DNA of 64,000 bases from NCBI RefSeq assembly GCF_004168255.1, contig NZ_SEWG01000004.1:186001-250000 (forward strand), in the 5' to 3' direction. The notes beneath the pieces are model-generated. The model worked only from the letters and a program-made list of their open reading frames with translations, made no database searches and was not told the origin of the DNA. The translations under genes and the position numbers were made by a program. How positions within the stretch are numbered: position 1 is the stretch's first letter; each line of letters opens with the position of its first letter. Below are positions 1 through 8,061 of this stretch, piece after piece. Source of the DNA: Mucilaginibacter terrigena. Lineage in GTDB: Bacteria; Bacteroidota; Bacteroidia; Sphingobacteriales; Sphingobacteriaceae.

Positions 1-1367
1 CTTTTTTCGCCCAGGCCGTGCTCACCTTCTAAAGTGGTTTTAAACAGGGCTTTCTCTAACAGGTCGTAAGCATAAAAACGGTTATCGTTTGATGAGTTGC
101 TGGTGTTTGGGCCTGTACGGTAAGTAAACTGATCATCCAAAACCCTGTTGTACAGGTTTTTTAACGTGATCTTATTTTTACCAAAGCTGTAGGCAAAATT
201 TGCCAGGGCGCCAACGTTGGTCGAGAATTTGTTTTGCTGGCTGCGGTAGTCAACGTTATCGTACTGCTGTATAAAATCGGGCACTATGGTTTGCGCGTTA
301 CGGTAAGTTAACGCTACAGTAGTACCAAGGCGGTTCTTATTCTCGCCAATTTCCTTTACGTTACCAATGGTTACCTGGTAGTTTTGAGTAGGCAGGGCCT
401 TTGAAGTGTAAACGTTATAGTCGTTATTAAGGGTGTTAATGGCCTGGATGTTCTGCTTGGCCGGTAATTGCCTTAAAGTTATCTGGCTGGTAGTAGGGAA
501 GTTGCTTACCAGTTTGCGTGTGCCATCGTCAAAACCTAAGTAATCGATAGCGCTGCGGTAGCCGCTTTTAAAATCTTTAAAGGTGCTTTGGGTGTTGTAG
601 CCATAGCCAATGCCAACGGTTACAAAATTCTCGTCGGGGATATCTTTGGTCAGGATCTGTACGCTGCCGCCTGCAAAATCGCCCGCCATATCGGGGCTGG
701 CTGTTTTGCTGATAATGATGTTATCAACCAGGTTAGATGGTACGATATCAAACGAGAACGCCTTACGGTTAGGCTCGGTACTTGGCAATGGCGCGCCATC
801 AAGCGATGCCGTGTTGTACCTGTCGCTTAAGCCACGCACCACCACAAACTTATTGTCCTGTATGGTAGCGCCGCTGATGCGCTTCAGCACATCGCTGGTA
901 TTCCTGTCGGGCGATTTTTTGATCAGTTCTGAGGAGATACCATCAGATATGGATACGCTGTTCTTTTGGATAGCGTACAATGCCCCTACCGACTCCTTGC
1001 GGTAGGTAGACCGTACAACCACCTCTTTAAGCGCCTGCGATTCGGCCGGGGCTACAGTAATATCAAGCGGAGTATTGCCGTTTGCCTTTACTTCGATATC
1101 AGATACGGTTTTGCTTTGGTAGCCAATATAGCGTACCAAAATGGTGTATTTGCCCGGCGCAAGGCCGCTTAATACATAATGGCCTTCTACATCGGTAGCG
1201 GCGGCTTTGGTGGTTCCCTCGATATTAACGGTGGCCCCTATTAAGGTTTCGCTTGTTTTTTGATCGATGACCTTGCCCGAGATACGGCCTGTACCTTGTG
1301 CAAATAAACTGCCTGCATTCAGGCTTAAAACGATAAGAATGGTTATTGCGGATAAAACTTTTTTCAC
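1..1367 (-). CDS. TonB-dependent receptor, N-terminal part
   Basis: Outer-membrane active transporter of unknown substrate; only the first 455 codons are in the window, the C-terminal barrel lies beyond the left edge. A GTG start is chosen because a signal peptide follows at once (KKVLSAITILIVLSLN, cleavage near SLFA-Q) and an in-frame TAG lies nine codons upstream. A carboxypeptidase-like regulatory domain (about residues 25-110) precedes a plug domain (about 120-240) with the motifs VRGLSDRYN and PLPSTEP, which mark a Bacteroidota receptor subgroup; barrel strands then begin. No SusD-like partner is visible inside the window. The XRE regulator gene lies 116 bp upstream on the same strand and may control it. 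Family call is firm; substrate unknown. Confidence 0.93.
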   Translation of the reverse strand, partial: MKKVLSAITILIVLSLNAGSLFAQGTGRISGKVIDQKTSETLIGATVNIEGTTKAAATDVEGHYVLSGLAPGKYTILVRYIGYQSKTVSDIEVKANGNTPLDITVAPAESQALKEVVVRSTYRKESVGALYAIQKNSVSISDGISSELIKKSPDRNTSDVLKRISGATIQDNKFVVVRGLSDRYNTASLDGAPLPSTEPNRKAFSFDIVPSNLVDNIIISKTASPDMAGDFAGGSVQILTKDIPDENFVTVGIGYGYNTQSTFKDFKSGYRSAIDYLGFDDGTRKLVSNFPTTSQITLRQLPAKQNIQAINTLNNDYNVYTSKALPTQNYQVTIGNVKEIGENKNRLGTTVALTYRNAQTIVPDFIQQYDNVDYRSQQNKFSTNVGALANFAYSFGKNKITLKNLYNRVLDDQFTYRTGPNTSNSSNDNRFYAYDLLEKALFKTTLEGEHGLGEK

Positions 1368-1483
1368 GTGTATTAATTTAATACCGCAAAACTATTACCC
1401 CCATGTTAGTTGAATGTTATGCGTTTATTACCATAACAACTACTTAATATTAATTATATGTTAACTGATTTTTGAATGCGCTA

Positions 1484-1846
1484 TTAACCAGCTTTTTGCC
1501 GCCCGGCATTGTCGTGCTGCTTAATTTCCTGTATTTCCAGTTCGTAGGCGCGCATACGGGCGTGCAGGATATCCACCTCGGTACGCAGCATCTGGATCTC
1601 GGTTATCAGCTTGGCCGAATCGGGCTTATGGATCATTTTATCGCCGGTGCCCAGTATCAGCCACTCGGGCGAATACTTTAACTGGAAACAAAGCTTGCGG
1701 ATAAGGTAATAACTGATATCCTGTTTCTGGTTGATAACCTTGCTAATAAAACCTTGGTCAACCCCAATAGCATTGGCAAGGGCAAGCTGCCCCCCATGCT
1801 CCTTAACAATAACCTTTATACGTTTTACAACTGCTTCGTCAGACAT
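1484..1846 (-). CDS. XRE-type helix-turn-helix regulator with coiled-coil tail
   Basis: Predicted DNA-binding transcription factor of 120 residues. Residues 1-65 form a Cro/C1-like helix-turn-helix (GGQLALANAIGVDQGFISKV is the turn and recognition helix region), followed by a GTGD linker and, from about residue 80, a heptad-rich helix (LITEIQMLRTEVDILHARM) likely to dimerise. The frame stays open to a GTG at 1921, but the ATG at 1846 gives a normal N-terminus, so I use it. Upstream lie two sets of inverted repeats (1979-2030 and 1911-2093) that are good candidate operators, suggesting autoregulation. The next gene on the strand is the TonB-dependent receptor. Target genes are inference. Confidence 0.85.
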   Translation of the reverse strand: MSDEAVVKRIKVIVKEHGGQLALANAIGVDQGFISKVINQKQDISYYLIRKLCFQLKYSPEWLILGTGDKMIHKPDSAKLITEIQMLRTEVDILHARMRAYELEIQEIKQHDNAGRQKAG

Positions 1847-1978
1847 GTTGCAATTATAAACATTTTTAGGAATTAGGTACATTTTTGTGAAAAAACCATC
1901 CATTCTTCCCGGGTGTCCCACTAATTATATTACAAATGATAATTTTTATGCAATCTATTGATAATGAATTATTTACCG

Positions 1979-2030
1979 ATTTGACTTCGGTATAAAAATA
2001 GTCAAATCAAAATCATAAATATTTGACTAT
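1979..2030. promoter_or_regulatory. Triple ATTTGACT motif with perfect 10-bp inverted repeat
   Basis: ATAGTCAAAT at 1998-2007 is exactly repeated in inverse as ATTTGACTAT at 2021-2030, spacer 13 bp. A third copy, ATTTGACT, lies at 1979-1986. The arrangement upstream of an XRE regulator suggests operator half-sites; binding is inference. Confidence 0.55.
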
Positions 2031-2051
2031 AAGATATTTAAATTTTAAAAG

Positions 2052-2093
2052 GGGTGTCCCACTGGTTTCTGAATGGGACAGAATGGGACACCT
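2052..2093. repeat. Inverted repeat GGGTGTCCCA with tandem GAATGGGACA
   Basis: GGGTGTCCCA at 2052-2061 faces TGGGACACCT at 2084-2093 (9 of 10 positions pair). The right side is a direct repeat, GAATGGGACA at 2071-2080 and 2081-2090. A further GGGTGTCCCA stands at 1911-1920, just upstream of the XRE start. Operator or small dispersed repeat; cannot tell. Confidence 0.6.
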
Positions 2094-2289
2094 CCTGATT
2101 TTAGATTTTCGATTTCGGATTTAATAAATTCACCTAAACCCTTACCCGTCCTGAAAAAAGTTTACACTTTTGGTTATTAATACTATGGTTGATTTACACA
2201 TCGGCCAATTGGTTTATTCGTCGCCATATAACCGGTTAAGTCATCGCAAAAAAACCTTATTTTAATAAACGTTAGTATATTGCGCTGAA

Positions 2290-3084
2290 ATGAACCGCGC
2301 AAAGCTTATACTACCTGCTCTCTTATCTTTCCTGTTGATCCAATCCTGTAAAAAAGAGTTACATACACAACCCGAAGGGAAAGATGTAAAATCCATTTCG
2401 TTACGGGCTGATAACGACCTTCCGTTGTACGAGTTTACCTATGATGATAATTCGCGGCTGTTATCCATAACACATGGAGCAGCCGATACCGAAGTTTTTA
2501 GCTATGACGACGAGGGCAGATTAATTAAAAGTATAACCGGCAATGATAGCACCTCTTATAAATATGATAATTACACAGGCGGTAATATATCAGAAGTGAA
2601 GAAAACCTTTAACTATAAAAGCGCGGACCTTAAACGTACCAATACATACCAATATTCATATAATAATAAAGGGCTCGTTATTTTTTGTTACTACATAGAG
2701 CAGGCCCCGCTTGGTTATTTAAAAACAAATTATTACTACCGTTACGACAAAGAAGGCAACCTCACTTCAATTATAACGCAGGATGATAATACCTATTCTA
2801 CCGGCTATTACCAAACCCTTAATGTGATAAACTATAACGATAAATTTGATGTAAACCCATGGGTGTTTGATAAAGGCATTTTTTACTACCACTTGTTTTC
2901 GCCTGCGGTAATAGCTAAATTAAAGCAGATCCCTAAACTGATAAAAATCACTGATAACAGGAGTGATGATTTAGGCAACTATACTTTTGATATTACGCTT
3001 AAAAATAATAAAGTATCCAAAACCCAAAGTAATTTACACACAAGGGATTTTAACGATACCAATACCTTTTACTACAATTATTAA
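2290..3084 (+). CDS. Lipoprotein with YD-like beta repeats (DUF4595-like)
   Basis: Secreted lipoprotein of 264 residues, function unknown. A lipobox (LLIQSC, Cys near residue 20) follows a hydrophobic signal sequence. The mature part has repeated short beta hairpins of the type YDDNSRLLSI, YDDEGRLIKS and YDKEGNLTSI, resembling the beta-strand repeats of Bacteroidota DUF4595-type proteins and distantly the YD/RHS repeats. No catalytic motif is seen. The C-terminal 60 residues match, in spacing and sequence, a broken reading frame immediately downstream (3103-3299), so the locus was once duplicated. It is divergent from the XRE regulator and followed by a terminator at 3301. Confidence 0.8.
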   Translation: MNRAKLILPALLSFLLIQSCKKELHTQPEGKDVKSISLRADNDLPLYEFTYDDNSRLLSITHGAADTEVFSYDDEGRLIKSITGNDSTSYKYDNYTGGNISEVKKTFNYKSADLKRTNTYQYSYNNKGLVIFCYYIEQAPLGYLKTNYYYRYDKEGNLTSIITQDDNTYSTGYYQTLNVINYNDKFDVNPWVFDKGIFYYHLFSPAVIAKLKQIPKLIKITDNRSDDLGNYTFDITLKNNKVSKTQSNLHTRDFNDTNTFYYNY

Positions 3085-3102
3085 TGTGTACCAATAATAC
3101 AG

Positions 3103-3299
3103 CGAGCTTACTTTGGCGTGGGCGGCATAGCGCAGCTTGCCGCAAAATTCCCTAAAGCCATCAGGAATTACGAAGATGGGCAGGTGTTAAAGGCTATGGC
3201 TTTAACTTCGACATTGTAAACAACCGGGTTAACAAAATATCGTCAACCCTAAAACTACCAAACAGCGAATCGACTATCAATTACGAATTTCAATATTAA
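3103..3299 (+). pseudogene. Decayed C-terminal fragment of a paralogue of the upstream lipoprotein
   Basis: Translation from 3103 gives a stretch reading AYFGV/GGIAQLAAKFPKAIRNYEDG, then a frameshift near 3190, after which another frame continues GYGFNFDIVNNRVNKIS and ends with YEFQY and a TAA at 3297. This parallels the end of the intact gene upstream (VIAKLKQIPKLIK, then YTFDITLKNNKVSKT, then FYYNY). No start or lipobox is present, so this is a remnant left by duplication and deletion. Confidence 0.7.
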
Positions 3300-3300
3300 T

Positions 3301-3329
3301 AAAAAAGGCCGGTTGTACCGGCCTTTTTT
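3301..3329. terminator. Bidirectional intrinsic terminator
   Basis: Perfect hairpin AAAAAAGGCCGGT / ACCGGCCTTTTTT with a 3-base loop. It ends the lipoprotein/pseudogene unit on the plus strand and serves the small membrane protein gene on the minus strand. Confidence 0.9.
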
Positions 3330-3351
3330 GTTAATTAAGCGTAATCAGCAT

Positions 3352-3612
3352 TTATCTTACAATAACTTTATTGGCATTTTGCGCTGCCATAACGGCCCAA
3401 ATAATGCAGCCTACCCATGCTATAACGCCGCCGATAATAGGGATAACAATAAAAAGTATTATACCCGCGATAAACATTACTATACCGCCCAGTATCGACG
3501 CGTACAGTAAACCGAGCGGCCCGAAAAGGAATGCCAGTAAAAACGCGACACCAACACTTTTTTGTTTGGCTACAATAATAATTTGTGGTTGAGAAGGATT
3601 AGTAGGTTCCAT
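3352..3612 (-). CDS. Small hydrophobic membrane protein
   Basis: An 86-residue integral membrane protein of unknown function. After a 17-residue polar N-terminus (MEPTNPSQPQ) nearly all of it is hydrophobic: LLAFLFGPLGLLYAS, then a second and third segment through about residue 75, with a short basic tail. The pattern FLFGPLGLLYA with Gly-Pro in the first helix resembles TM2-like or superinfection-immunity-like small proteins, but I see no diagnostic motif that fixes a family. It converges with the lipoprotein region and shares its terminator. It stands alone, without an obvious operon partner. Confidence 0.7.
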   Translation of the reverse strand: MEPTNPSQPQIIIVAKQKSVGVAFLLAFLFGPLGLLYASILGGIVMFIAGIILFIVIPIIGGVIAWVGCIIWAVMAAQNANKVIVR

Positions 3613-3833
3613 AATTTTATGATAAAAGTTTAAGTAATTACGTTACTGTAATACAATAGGTTGTATCAAATATTACATATTAAATAAACAAATCAAAATG
3701 TTTTGATGTTTATTTCAATCACATCTAATTCCTATCAACCCTACGTTACAAATCAATTTGCAAATATGCAGGTTTCCCCCATCATCCCTCTGTAAATTCC
3801 CCAATACAATTCCTGCATCCATTTCAAAACCCC

Positions 3834-3841
3834 TATCTTTG
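3834..3841 (+). promoter_or_regulatory. Bacteroidota -7 element for pruA
   Basis: TATCTTTG fits the TAnnTTTG consensus of the Bacteroidota primary sigma factor and lies 20 bp before the pruA ATG. The matching -33 TTTG is weak. Confidence 0.5.
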
Positions 3842-3861
3842 CGGCACTAAATTAAACACCT

Positions 3862-5499
3862 ATGTTAAAAGGATTTTTTAACGTTCCGGCACCCGTGAAC
3901 GAGCCCGTTTTAAACTATGGCCCGCGCAGTGTAGAACGTGCAGCGCTTAAAGCCGCTTTAGATGAAGCCCGCTCAAAACAAATTGATATACCCATGTATA
4001 TTGGTGGCAAGGACGTACGTACAGGAAAACTAGTAGAACTGCGCCCGCCGCATGATCATCAGCATTTGTTAGGTACCTTTCATTATGGCGATAAAAGCCA
4101 TGTTACTGCCGCTATCGACGCTGCCCTGGCCGCTAAGGCCGGTTGGGAAAACCTGCCCTGGGAGCAGCGCGCAGCCATATTTTTAAAAGCCGCCGAGCTT
4201 TTGGCCGGCCCTTACCGCTATAAAATAAACGCGGCAACTATGCTTGGCCAAAGCAAAAACGCTTACCAGGCCGAAATTGATGCAGCCTGCGAATTCATTG
4301 ACTTTTTGCGCTTTAACGTGCAGTACATGACGGAAATTTACCAGCAGCAGCCGCCCGTATCGGGCAAAGGGGTTTGGAACCGCCTGGAGCAACGCCCGCT
4401 GGAAGGTTTCGTGTTCGCGCTTACACCATTTAACTTTACAGCTATCGCGGGTAACCTGCCATCGTCGGCAGCCATGATGGGTAACGTTGTGGTTTGGAAA
4501 CCGGCCGATACGCAGGTTTATGCCGCTAACGTGATCATGCAGGTGCTTATTGAAGCCGGCTTGCCTGCAGGCGTTATCAACCTGATCTACGCCGATGGCC
4601 CCGAAGTTGGCGATGTGGTATTTAACCACCCCGATTTTGCAGGCATCCACTTTACAGGTTCAACCAAGGTTTTCCAGCACATTTGGCAAACTATTGGTAC
4701 CAACATCCATAAATACAAAACCTACCCGCGCATAGTAGGCGAAACCGGTGGTAAAGATTTTGTGCTTGCCCACCCAAGCGCCAATGCCGATGCGGTTGCC
4801 GTGGCGCTTTTACGCGGCGCTTTTGAATACCAGGGGCAAAAATGCTCGGCTGCTTCAAGGGCATATATCCCGGCAAGCCTTTGGCCTGATGTTAAGGACC
4901 ATATGGTACGCGAAATGGCTACCTTTAAAATGGGCCCTACCGAAGATTTCGGGAACTTTATTAATGCCGTTATCAGCGAGGTATCGTTTGATAAACTGGC
5001 TAAATATATTGATGCCGCTAAAGCAGATAAGGGCGTTGAAATAGTTGCCGGTGGTGGTTACGATAAAAGCCAGGGTTGGTTTATAGAGCCTACCGTATTA
5101 AAGGTGAACGACCCGTATTATGTAACCATGTGCGAGGAGTTGTTTGGCCCGGTACTAACCATTTATGTTTACGAAGACAGCGAGTGGCATAAGATCCTGG
5201 ATATTGTTGACAAGACGTCTATTTACGCTTTAACAGGCGCAATACTATCGCAAGACCGTTACGCAATTGCCGAGGCTACAACCCGCCTGCGCAACGCCGC
5301 GGGTAACTTCTACATCAATGATAAACCAACCGGGGCGGTTGTAGGCCAGCAGCCATTTGGCGGCGCCCGAGGCTCGGGTACTAACGATAAAGCCGGATCA
5401 ATGATCAACCTGCTGCGCTGGGTATCGCCAAGAACGATCAAAGAAACCTTTGACTCGCCGACGGATTACAGGTACCCGTTTTTACAGAAAGAACAATAA
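3862..5499 (+). CDS. pruA: L-glutamate gamma-semialdehyde dehydrogenase (1-pyrroline-5-carboxylate dehydrogenase)
   Basis: Oxidises glutamate gamma-semialdehyde to glutamate with NAD+, the second step of proline degradation, in the cytosol. The protein has 545 residues, the usual length of the single-function enzyme. The aldehyde dehydrogenase fold is clear: NAD-binding FTGSTKVF near residue 265, the general base Glu294 in GETGGKDF, and the nucleophile Cys328 in YQGQKCSAAS. The start is preceded by a TATCTTTG promoter element 20 bp away. No proline dehydrogenase gene lies next to it, so the two steps are encoded apart in this genome. A strong terminator follows. Confidence 0.97.
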   Translation: MLKGFFNVPAPVNEPVLNYGPRSVERAALKAALDEARSKQIDIPMYIGGKDVRTGKLVELRPPHDHQHLLGTFHYGDKSHVTAAIDAALAAKAGWENLPWEQRAAIFLKAAELLAGPYRYKINAATMLGQSKNAYQAEIDAACEFIDFLRFNVQYMTEIYQQQPPVSGKGVWNRLEQRPLEGFVFALTPFNFTAIAGNLPSSAAMMGNVVVWKPADTQVYAANVIMQVLIEAGLPAGVINLIYADGPEVGDVVFNHPDFAGIHFTGSTKVFQHIWQTIGTNIHKYKTYPRIVGETGGKDFVLAHPSANADAVAVALLRGAFEYQGQKCSAASRAYIPASLWPDVKDHMVREMATFKMGPTEDFGNFINAVISEVSFDKLAKYIDAAKADKGVEIVAGGGYDKSQGWFIEPTVLKVNDPYYVTMCEELFGPVLTIYVYEDSEWHKILDIVDKTSIYALTGAILSQDRYAIAEATTRLRNAAGNFYINDKPTGAVVGQQPFGGARGSGTNDKAGSMINLLRWVSPRTIKETFDSPTDYRYPFLQKEQ

Positions 5500-5521
5500 C
5501 AGAAGCAAGACTATAAGAATC

Positions 5522-5557
5522 AAGAGCCAGGATATTAATTATCCTGGCTCTTTTTAT
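5522..5557 (+). terminator. Intrinsic terminator of pruA
   Basis: Hairpin AAGAGCCAGGATA / TATCCTGGCTCTT followed by a T run, 22 bp after the pruA stop codon. Confidence 0.9.
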
Positions 5558-5566
5558 TTACCCACC

Positions 5567-5659
5567 TGTCATTCTGAGCGATAGCGAAGAATCTAATAGC
5601 GAACTATGCAAAGCGAATATGCATATCGGCGAGTAGATCCTTCGTTCCACAGGATGACA
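5567..5659. repeat. Palindromic intergenic element with imperfect terminal inverted repeats
   Basis: The left end TGTCATTCTGAG..CGAAGAATCT and the inverted right end AGATCCTTCG..CAGGATGACA match at most positions across about 27 bp. It lies between a terminator and a convergent gene end and encodes nothing, as expected for a MITE-like or REP-like unit. Confidence 0.6.
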
Positions 5660-5672
5660 AACCGGTTTATTT

Positions 5673-5728
5673 CCTGATTCCTGGTTCCTGACTCTTGGTT
5701 CCTGATTCCTGGCTCCTGACTCTTATAT
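5673..5728. repeat. Two tandem copies of a 28-bp unit
   Basis: CCTGATTCCTGG(T/C)TCCTGACTCTT followed by four variable bases occurs twice in a row (5673-5700 and 5701-5728). Each unit is itself built from CCTGA/TTCCTGG submotifs. It ends 7 bp before the stop codon of the carbonic anhydrase gene. Confidence 0.75.
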
Positions 5729-5735
5729 TTTAACT

Positions 5736-6404
5736 CTACCTCTCAAACCTAAATACCTCATCCATTTTGGAGTTGTTGTGTGTGCTTACCTTCATATCGG
5801 TGATAACGCCGGTTGCAAGGCTGTATACCCATCCGTGTACATTAAGCTCCTGGCCGTTTGCCCAGGCGTTTTGCACTATAGATGTTTTGCAAAGGTTGTT
5901 TGCATTTTCAACCACGTTCAATTCCACCAGGCGGTCGCCGCGTTTGGTTTCGTCTTCAATAGCATCCAATTCCCTGGCATGCACACGGTAAACATCTTTT
6001 ATATGGCGCAGCCAGTTATCAATAAGGCCAAATTGTTTGTTGGTCATGCTGGCCAGTACCCCGCCGCAGCCATAATGGCCGGTTACAATAACATGCTTTA
6101 CCTTTAATACATTTACCGCGTAATCGAGCACGCTTAACATGCTCATATCGGTATGTATTACCATGTTGGCAATATTGCGGTGCACAAATATCTCGCCGGG
6201 CTGGGTATTGGTTATCTGGTTGGCAGGTACGCGGCTGTCTGAGCAGCCTATCCACAAAACAGGTGGCTTTTGCCCGTTTGCAAGGGTTGTAAAATACTCC
6301 GGGTCTTCTTTTAAAGCATTGGCTACAAATTCTTTGTTGCCCTCTAAAAGGCTCGCGTACGTAATGTGGTTGGTTTCGTGTATGGGCTTATTAGATTTAG
6401 ACAT
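5736..6404 (-). CDS. Beta-class carbonic anhydrase, copy 1
   Basis: Interconverts CO2 and bicarbonate with a zinc ion. The 222-residue protein carries the beta-class ligands Cys54 in CSDSRVP (with the Asp56-Arg58 dyad), His110 and Cys113 in GHYGCGG. There is no signal peptide, so it is cytosolic. A second, closely related copy lies 0.9 kb upstream on the same strand, with a DUF1275 membrane protein gene between them and a SulP anion transporter beyond, so the group is probably a bicarbonate supply or pH module. The N-terminal region of about 35 residues differs most between the two copies. Confidence 0.96.
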   Translation of the reverse strand: MSKSNKPIHETNHITYASLLEGNKEFVANALKEDPEYFTTLANGQKPPVLWIGCSDSRVPANQITNTQPGEIFVHRNIANMVIHTDMSMLSVLDYAVNVLKVKHVIVTGHYGCGGVLASMTNKQFGLIDNWLRHIKDVYRVHARELDAIEDETKRGDRLVELNVVENANNLCKTSIVQNAWANGQELNVHGWVYSLATGVITDMKVSTHNNSKMDEVFRFER

Positions 6405-6445
6405 AGTGACAGCTGTTTTTATATTTAATAATCAGGCGCTTGTTT

Positions 6446-7171
6446 TTACGAAAAAAGGCGCATCAGTTTGTGCAGTGCAATGTCTGACACATCGTAATAC
6501 AAAATGGTAAGCAATATTACAGGTATAAAGTAAAATATGGCAAACTCATACAAATTAAAGAAGTATCCGCCAATTATACCACCTAAAAAGTAAAATCCCA
6601 GTACGGTTAAGCGTATGTAGATCTTATTTTTAACGGCTTCGGTTTTTGTCGCCTTCGGATGGAACCAGTCGGATATATCGCCCCCCAGATCGGTAAATAA
6701 GCCGGTAAGGTGCGACGATTTGATCAACCCGCCCGATACAATGGATACCATGCTGTTTTGCAACCCCATCGAGAACAGGATGGCGGCAATCACAATCTCG
6801 CGCTCGGTACGGGTTTCATCATAAAAATGATGGCCGTATATGGCTACAAACAGCAGGATAACGATCTCGATGATGATGGGAATAGAGTGCGCCCGGTAAT
6901 AGCTTTTATCCTCCCACGACCGTATAATAAAGCTGGATAAAAACGCCCCCGCAAAAAACATGAAAAGCCAGATAAGGAACACAATGATCTCGGCAAAATT
7001 TTGCTCAACTATGTGTTTGGCCAGGTTGGCTACATGCCCTGTAATATTTGATGTAAACGCCAGGAAGGTCACCATGCCCACCACATTGGTAATACCCGAT
7101 ACCACTGCTGTTGACGAAGCCAGCAGCAGGTTCTCTTTAAGTGTGCGGTCGCTTTTTGATTGCCTGAGCAT
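6446..7171 (-). CDS. DUF1275 (YoaK-family) membrane protein
   Basis: Inner-membrane protein of 241 residues with about six to seven hydrophobic segments; biochemical role unknown in the family. Family features include the N-terminal stretch SGITNVVGMVTF followed by FTSNITGHVANLAK, and a later GLQNSMVSIVSGGLIKSSHLTG with the conserved polar residues of DUF1275. The frame is open to a TTG at 7195, but the ATG at 7171 (MLRQSKSD) gives the normal start. It sits between two carbonic anhydrase genes on the same strand, 41 bp upstream of the first and 136 bp downstream of the second. A role in handling CO2, bicarbonate or another small solute is inference from this context. Confidence 0.9.
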   Translation of the reverse strand: MLRQSKSDRTLKENLLLASSTAVVSGITNVVGMVTFLAFTSNITGHVANLAKHIVEQNFAEIIVFLIWLFMFFAGAFLSSFIIRSWEDKSYYRAHSIPIIIEIVILLFVAIYGHHFYDETRTEREIVIAAILFSMGLQNSMVSIVSGGLIKSSHLTGLFTDLGGDISDWFHPKATKTEAVKNKIYIRLTVLGFYFLGGIIGGYFFNLYEFAIFYFIPVILLTILYYDVSDIALHKLMRLFS

Positions 7172-7249
7172 ATAAGTGGTTGTTAAATAAGGCAAGATGT
7201 TTTGCGCTTAAACTTATATAATTTTATAGCCATTAAAAAACGCTAAATA

Positions 7250-7278
7250 AAAAACCCCGGCTGCAATGCAACCGGGGG
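7250..7278 (-). terminator. Intrinsic terminator after carbonic anhydrase copy 2
   Basis: On the minus strand, CCCCGGTTGCA pairs with TGCAGCCGGGG (one mismatch) and is followed by TTTTTTA. It lies 30 bp past the stop codon, so copy 2 is probably transcribed apart from the DUF1275 gene, at least in part. Confidence 0.8.
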
Positions 7279-7307
7279 CATATGTATAGATAGAATATAG
7301 GGGTAAA

Positions 7308-8033
7308 TTAATGTGCAGCTACGGCTTCGGTGTTATTATCAAATTCGTATACATAACCCAGGCTATGCGGGTTGCTGCTGCTTACACCAAGGTCTTTTAT
7401 AAGGCCCGAGCTTATGTCTATTACCCAGCCGTGTACTTCCAGGTCGGTACGGTTCATCCAGGCGTTTTGTATGATGGATGTTTTGCAGATGTTGTACACC
7501 TGCTCGGTAACGTTAAGCTCAACCAGGCGGTTAACCCTGGCTTTTTCGTCGGTAATGCGGTCAAGTTCATTAGCGTGCAGGCGGTAAACATCTTTAATAT
7601 GGCGCAGCCAGTTATCAATAATACCAAATTGCTTGTTGCTTAAAGCCGCGGCAACACCGCCGCAGCCGTAATGGCCGGCAACAATTACGTGTTTTACCTT
7701 AAGCACGTTAACCGCATAATCTAATACACTAAGCATATTCATATCCGAGTGTACGCATACATTAGCAATATTACGGTGCACAAATACCTCACCGGGTGCA
7801 GTACCGGTAACTTCATTTGCAGGCACGCGGCTGTCTGAGCAGCCGATCCATAATACTTCGGGGCTTTGGCCTTGCGCAAGTTTGGTGAAAAACTCAGGGT
7901 CTTCGGCAGTACATTTGGCAGCCCATTCGCTGTTGTTTGTTTTTAATTTATTATAGCTGGCGCTTTGGGCCAGTTTTATGCTGCCTGCATTAACAGCCGG
8001 CTTGCTTCCGTTTTTGTTCTCTATGGTCGACAT
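7308..8033 (-). CDS. Beta-class carbonic anhydrase, copy 2
   Basis: Second zinc-dependent carbonic anhydrase of the locus, 241 residues, cytosolic. Zinc ligands Cys65 (CSDSRVP, with Asp67-Arg69), His121 and Cys124 (GHYGCGG) are all present. It is highly similar to copy 1 through the core (for instance IDNWLRHIKDVYR occurs in both), but has a longer alanine- and serine-containing N-terminus and a different C-terminal tail rich in Asn, Glu and Ala. The SulP transporter gene ends 28 bp upstream of its start, so transporter and enzyme are probably one transcript, pairing anion import with CO2/bicarbonate exchange. Confidence 0.96.
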   Translation of the reverse strand: MSTIENKNGSKPAVNAGSIKLAQSASYNKLKTNNSEWAAKCTAEDPEFFTKLAQGQSPEVLWIGCSDSRVPANEVTGTAPGEVFVHRNIANVCVHSDMNMLSVLDYAVNVLKVKHVIVAGHYGCGGVAAALSNKQFGIIDNWLRHIKDVYRLHANELDRITDEKARVNRLVELNVTEQVYNICKTSIIQNAWMNRTDLEVHGWVIDISSGLIKDLGVSSSNPHSLGYVYEFDNNTEAVAAH

Positions 8034-8061
8034 GGTAATTTCTTTATTTATAATTTGTAAC

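Larger units (their letters stand above)
1847..2289. other. Intergenic region with candidate operators
   Basis: AT-rich, 443 bp, between the regulator and the divergently transcribed lipoprotein gene. It holds three copies of ATTTGACT/AGTCAAAT (1979-2030) and several copies of TGGGACA/TGTCCCA (1911-2093). No open frame here looks real. Promoters for both flanking genes must lie in it, but I cannot place them with confidence. Confidence 0.7.

Noticed and set aside
588..1172. Open frames on the plus strand over the first 1.2 kb
   Set aside because: They are shadows of the TonB-dependent receptor on the minus strand; no family features.
1847..1921. Longer XRE regulator starting with GTG at 1921
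   Set aside because: The extra 25 residues have no family counterpart and would include the GGGTGTCCCA repeat; the ATG at 1846 gives the usual N-terminus.
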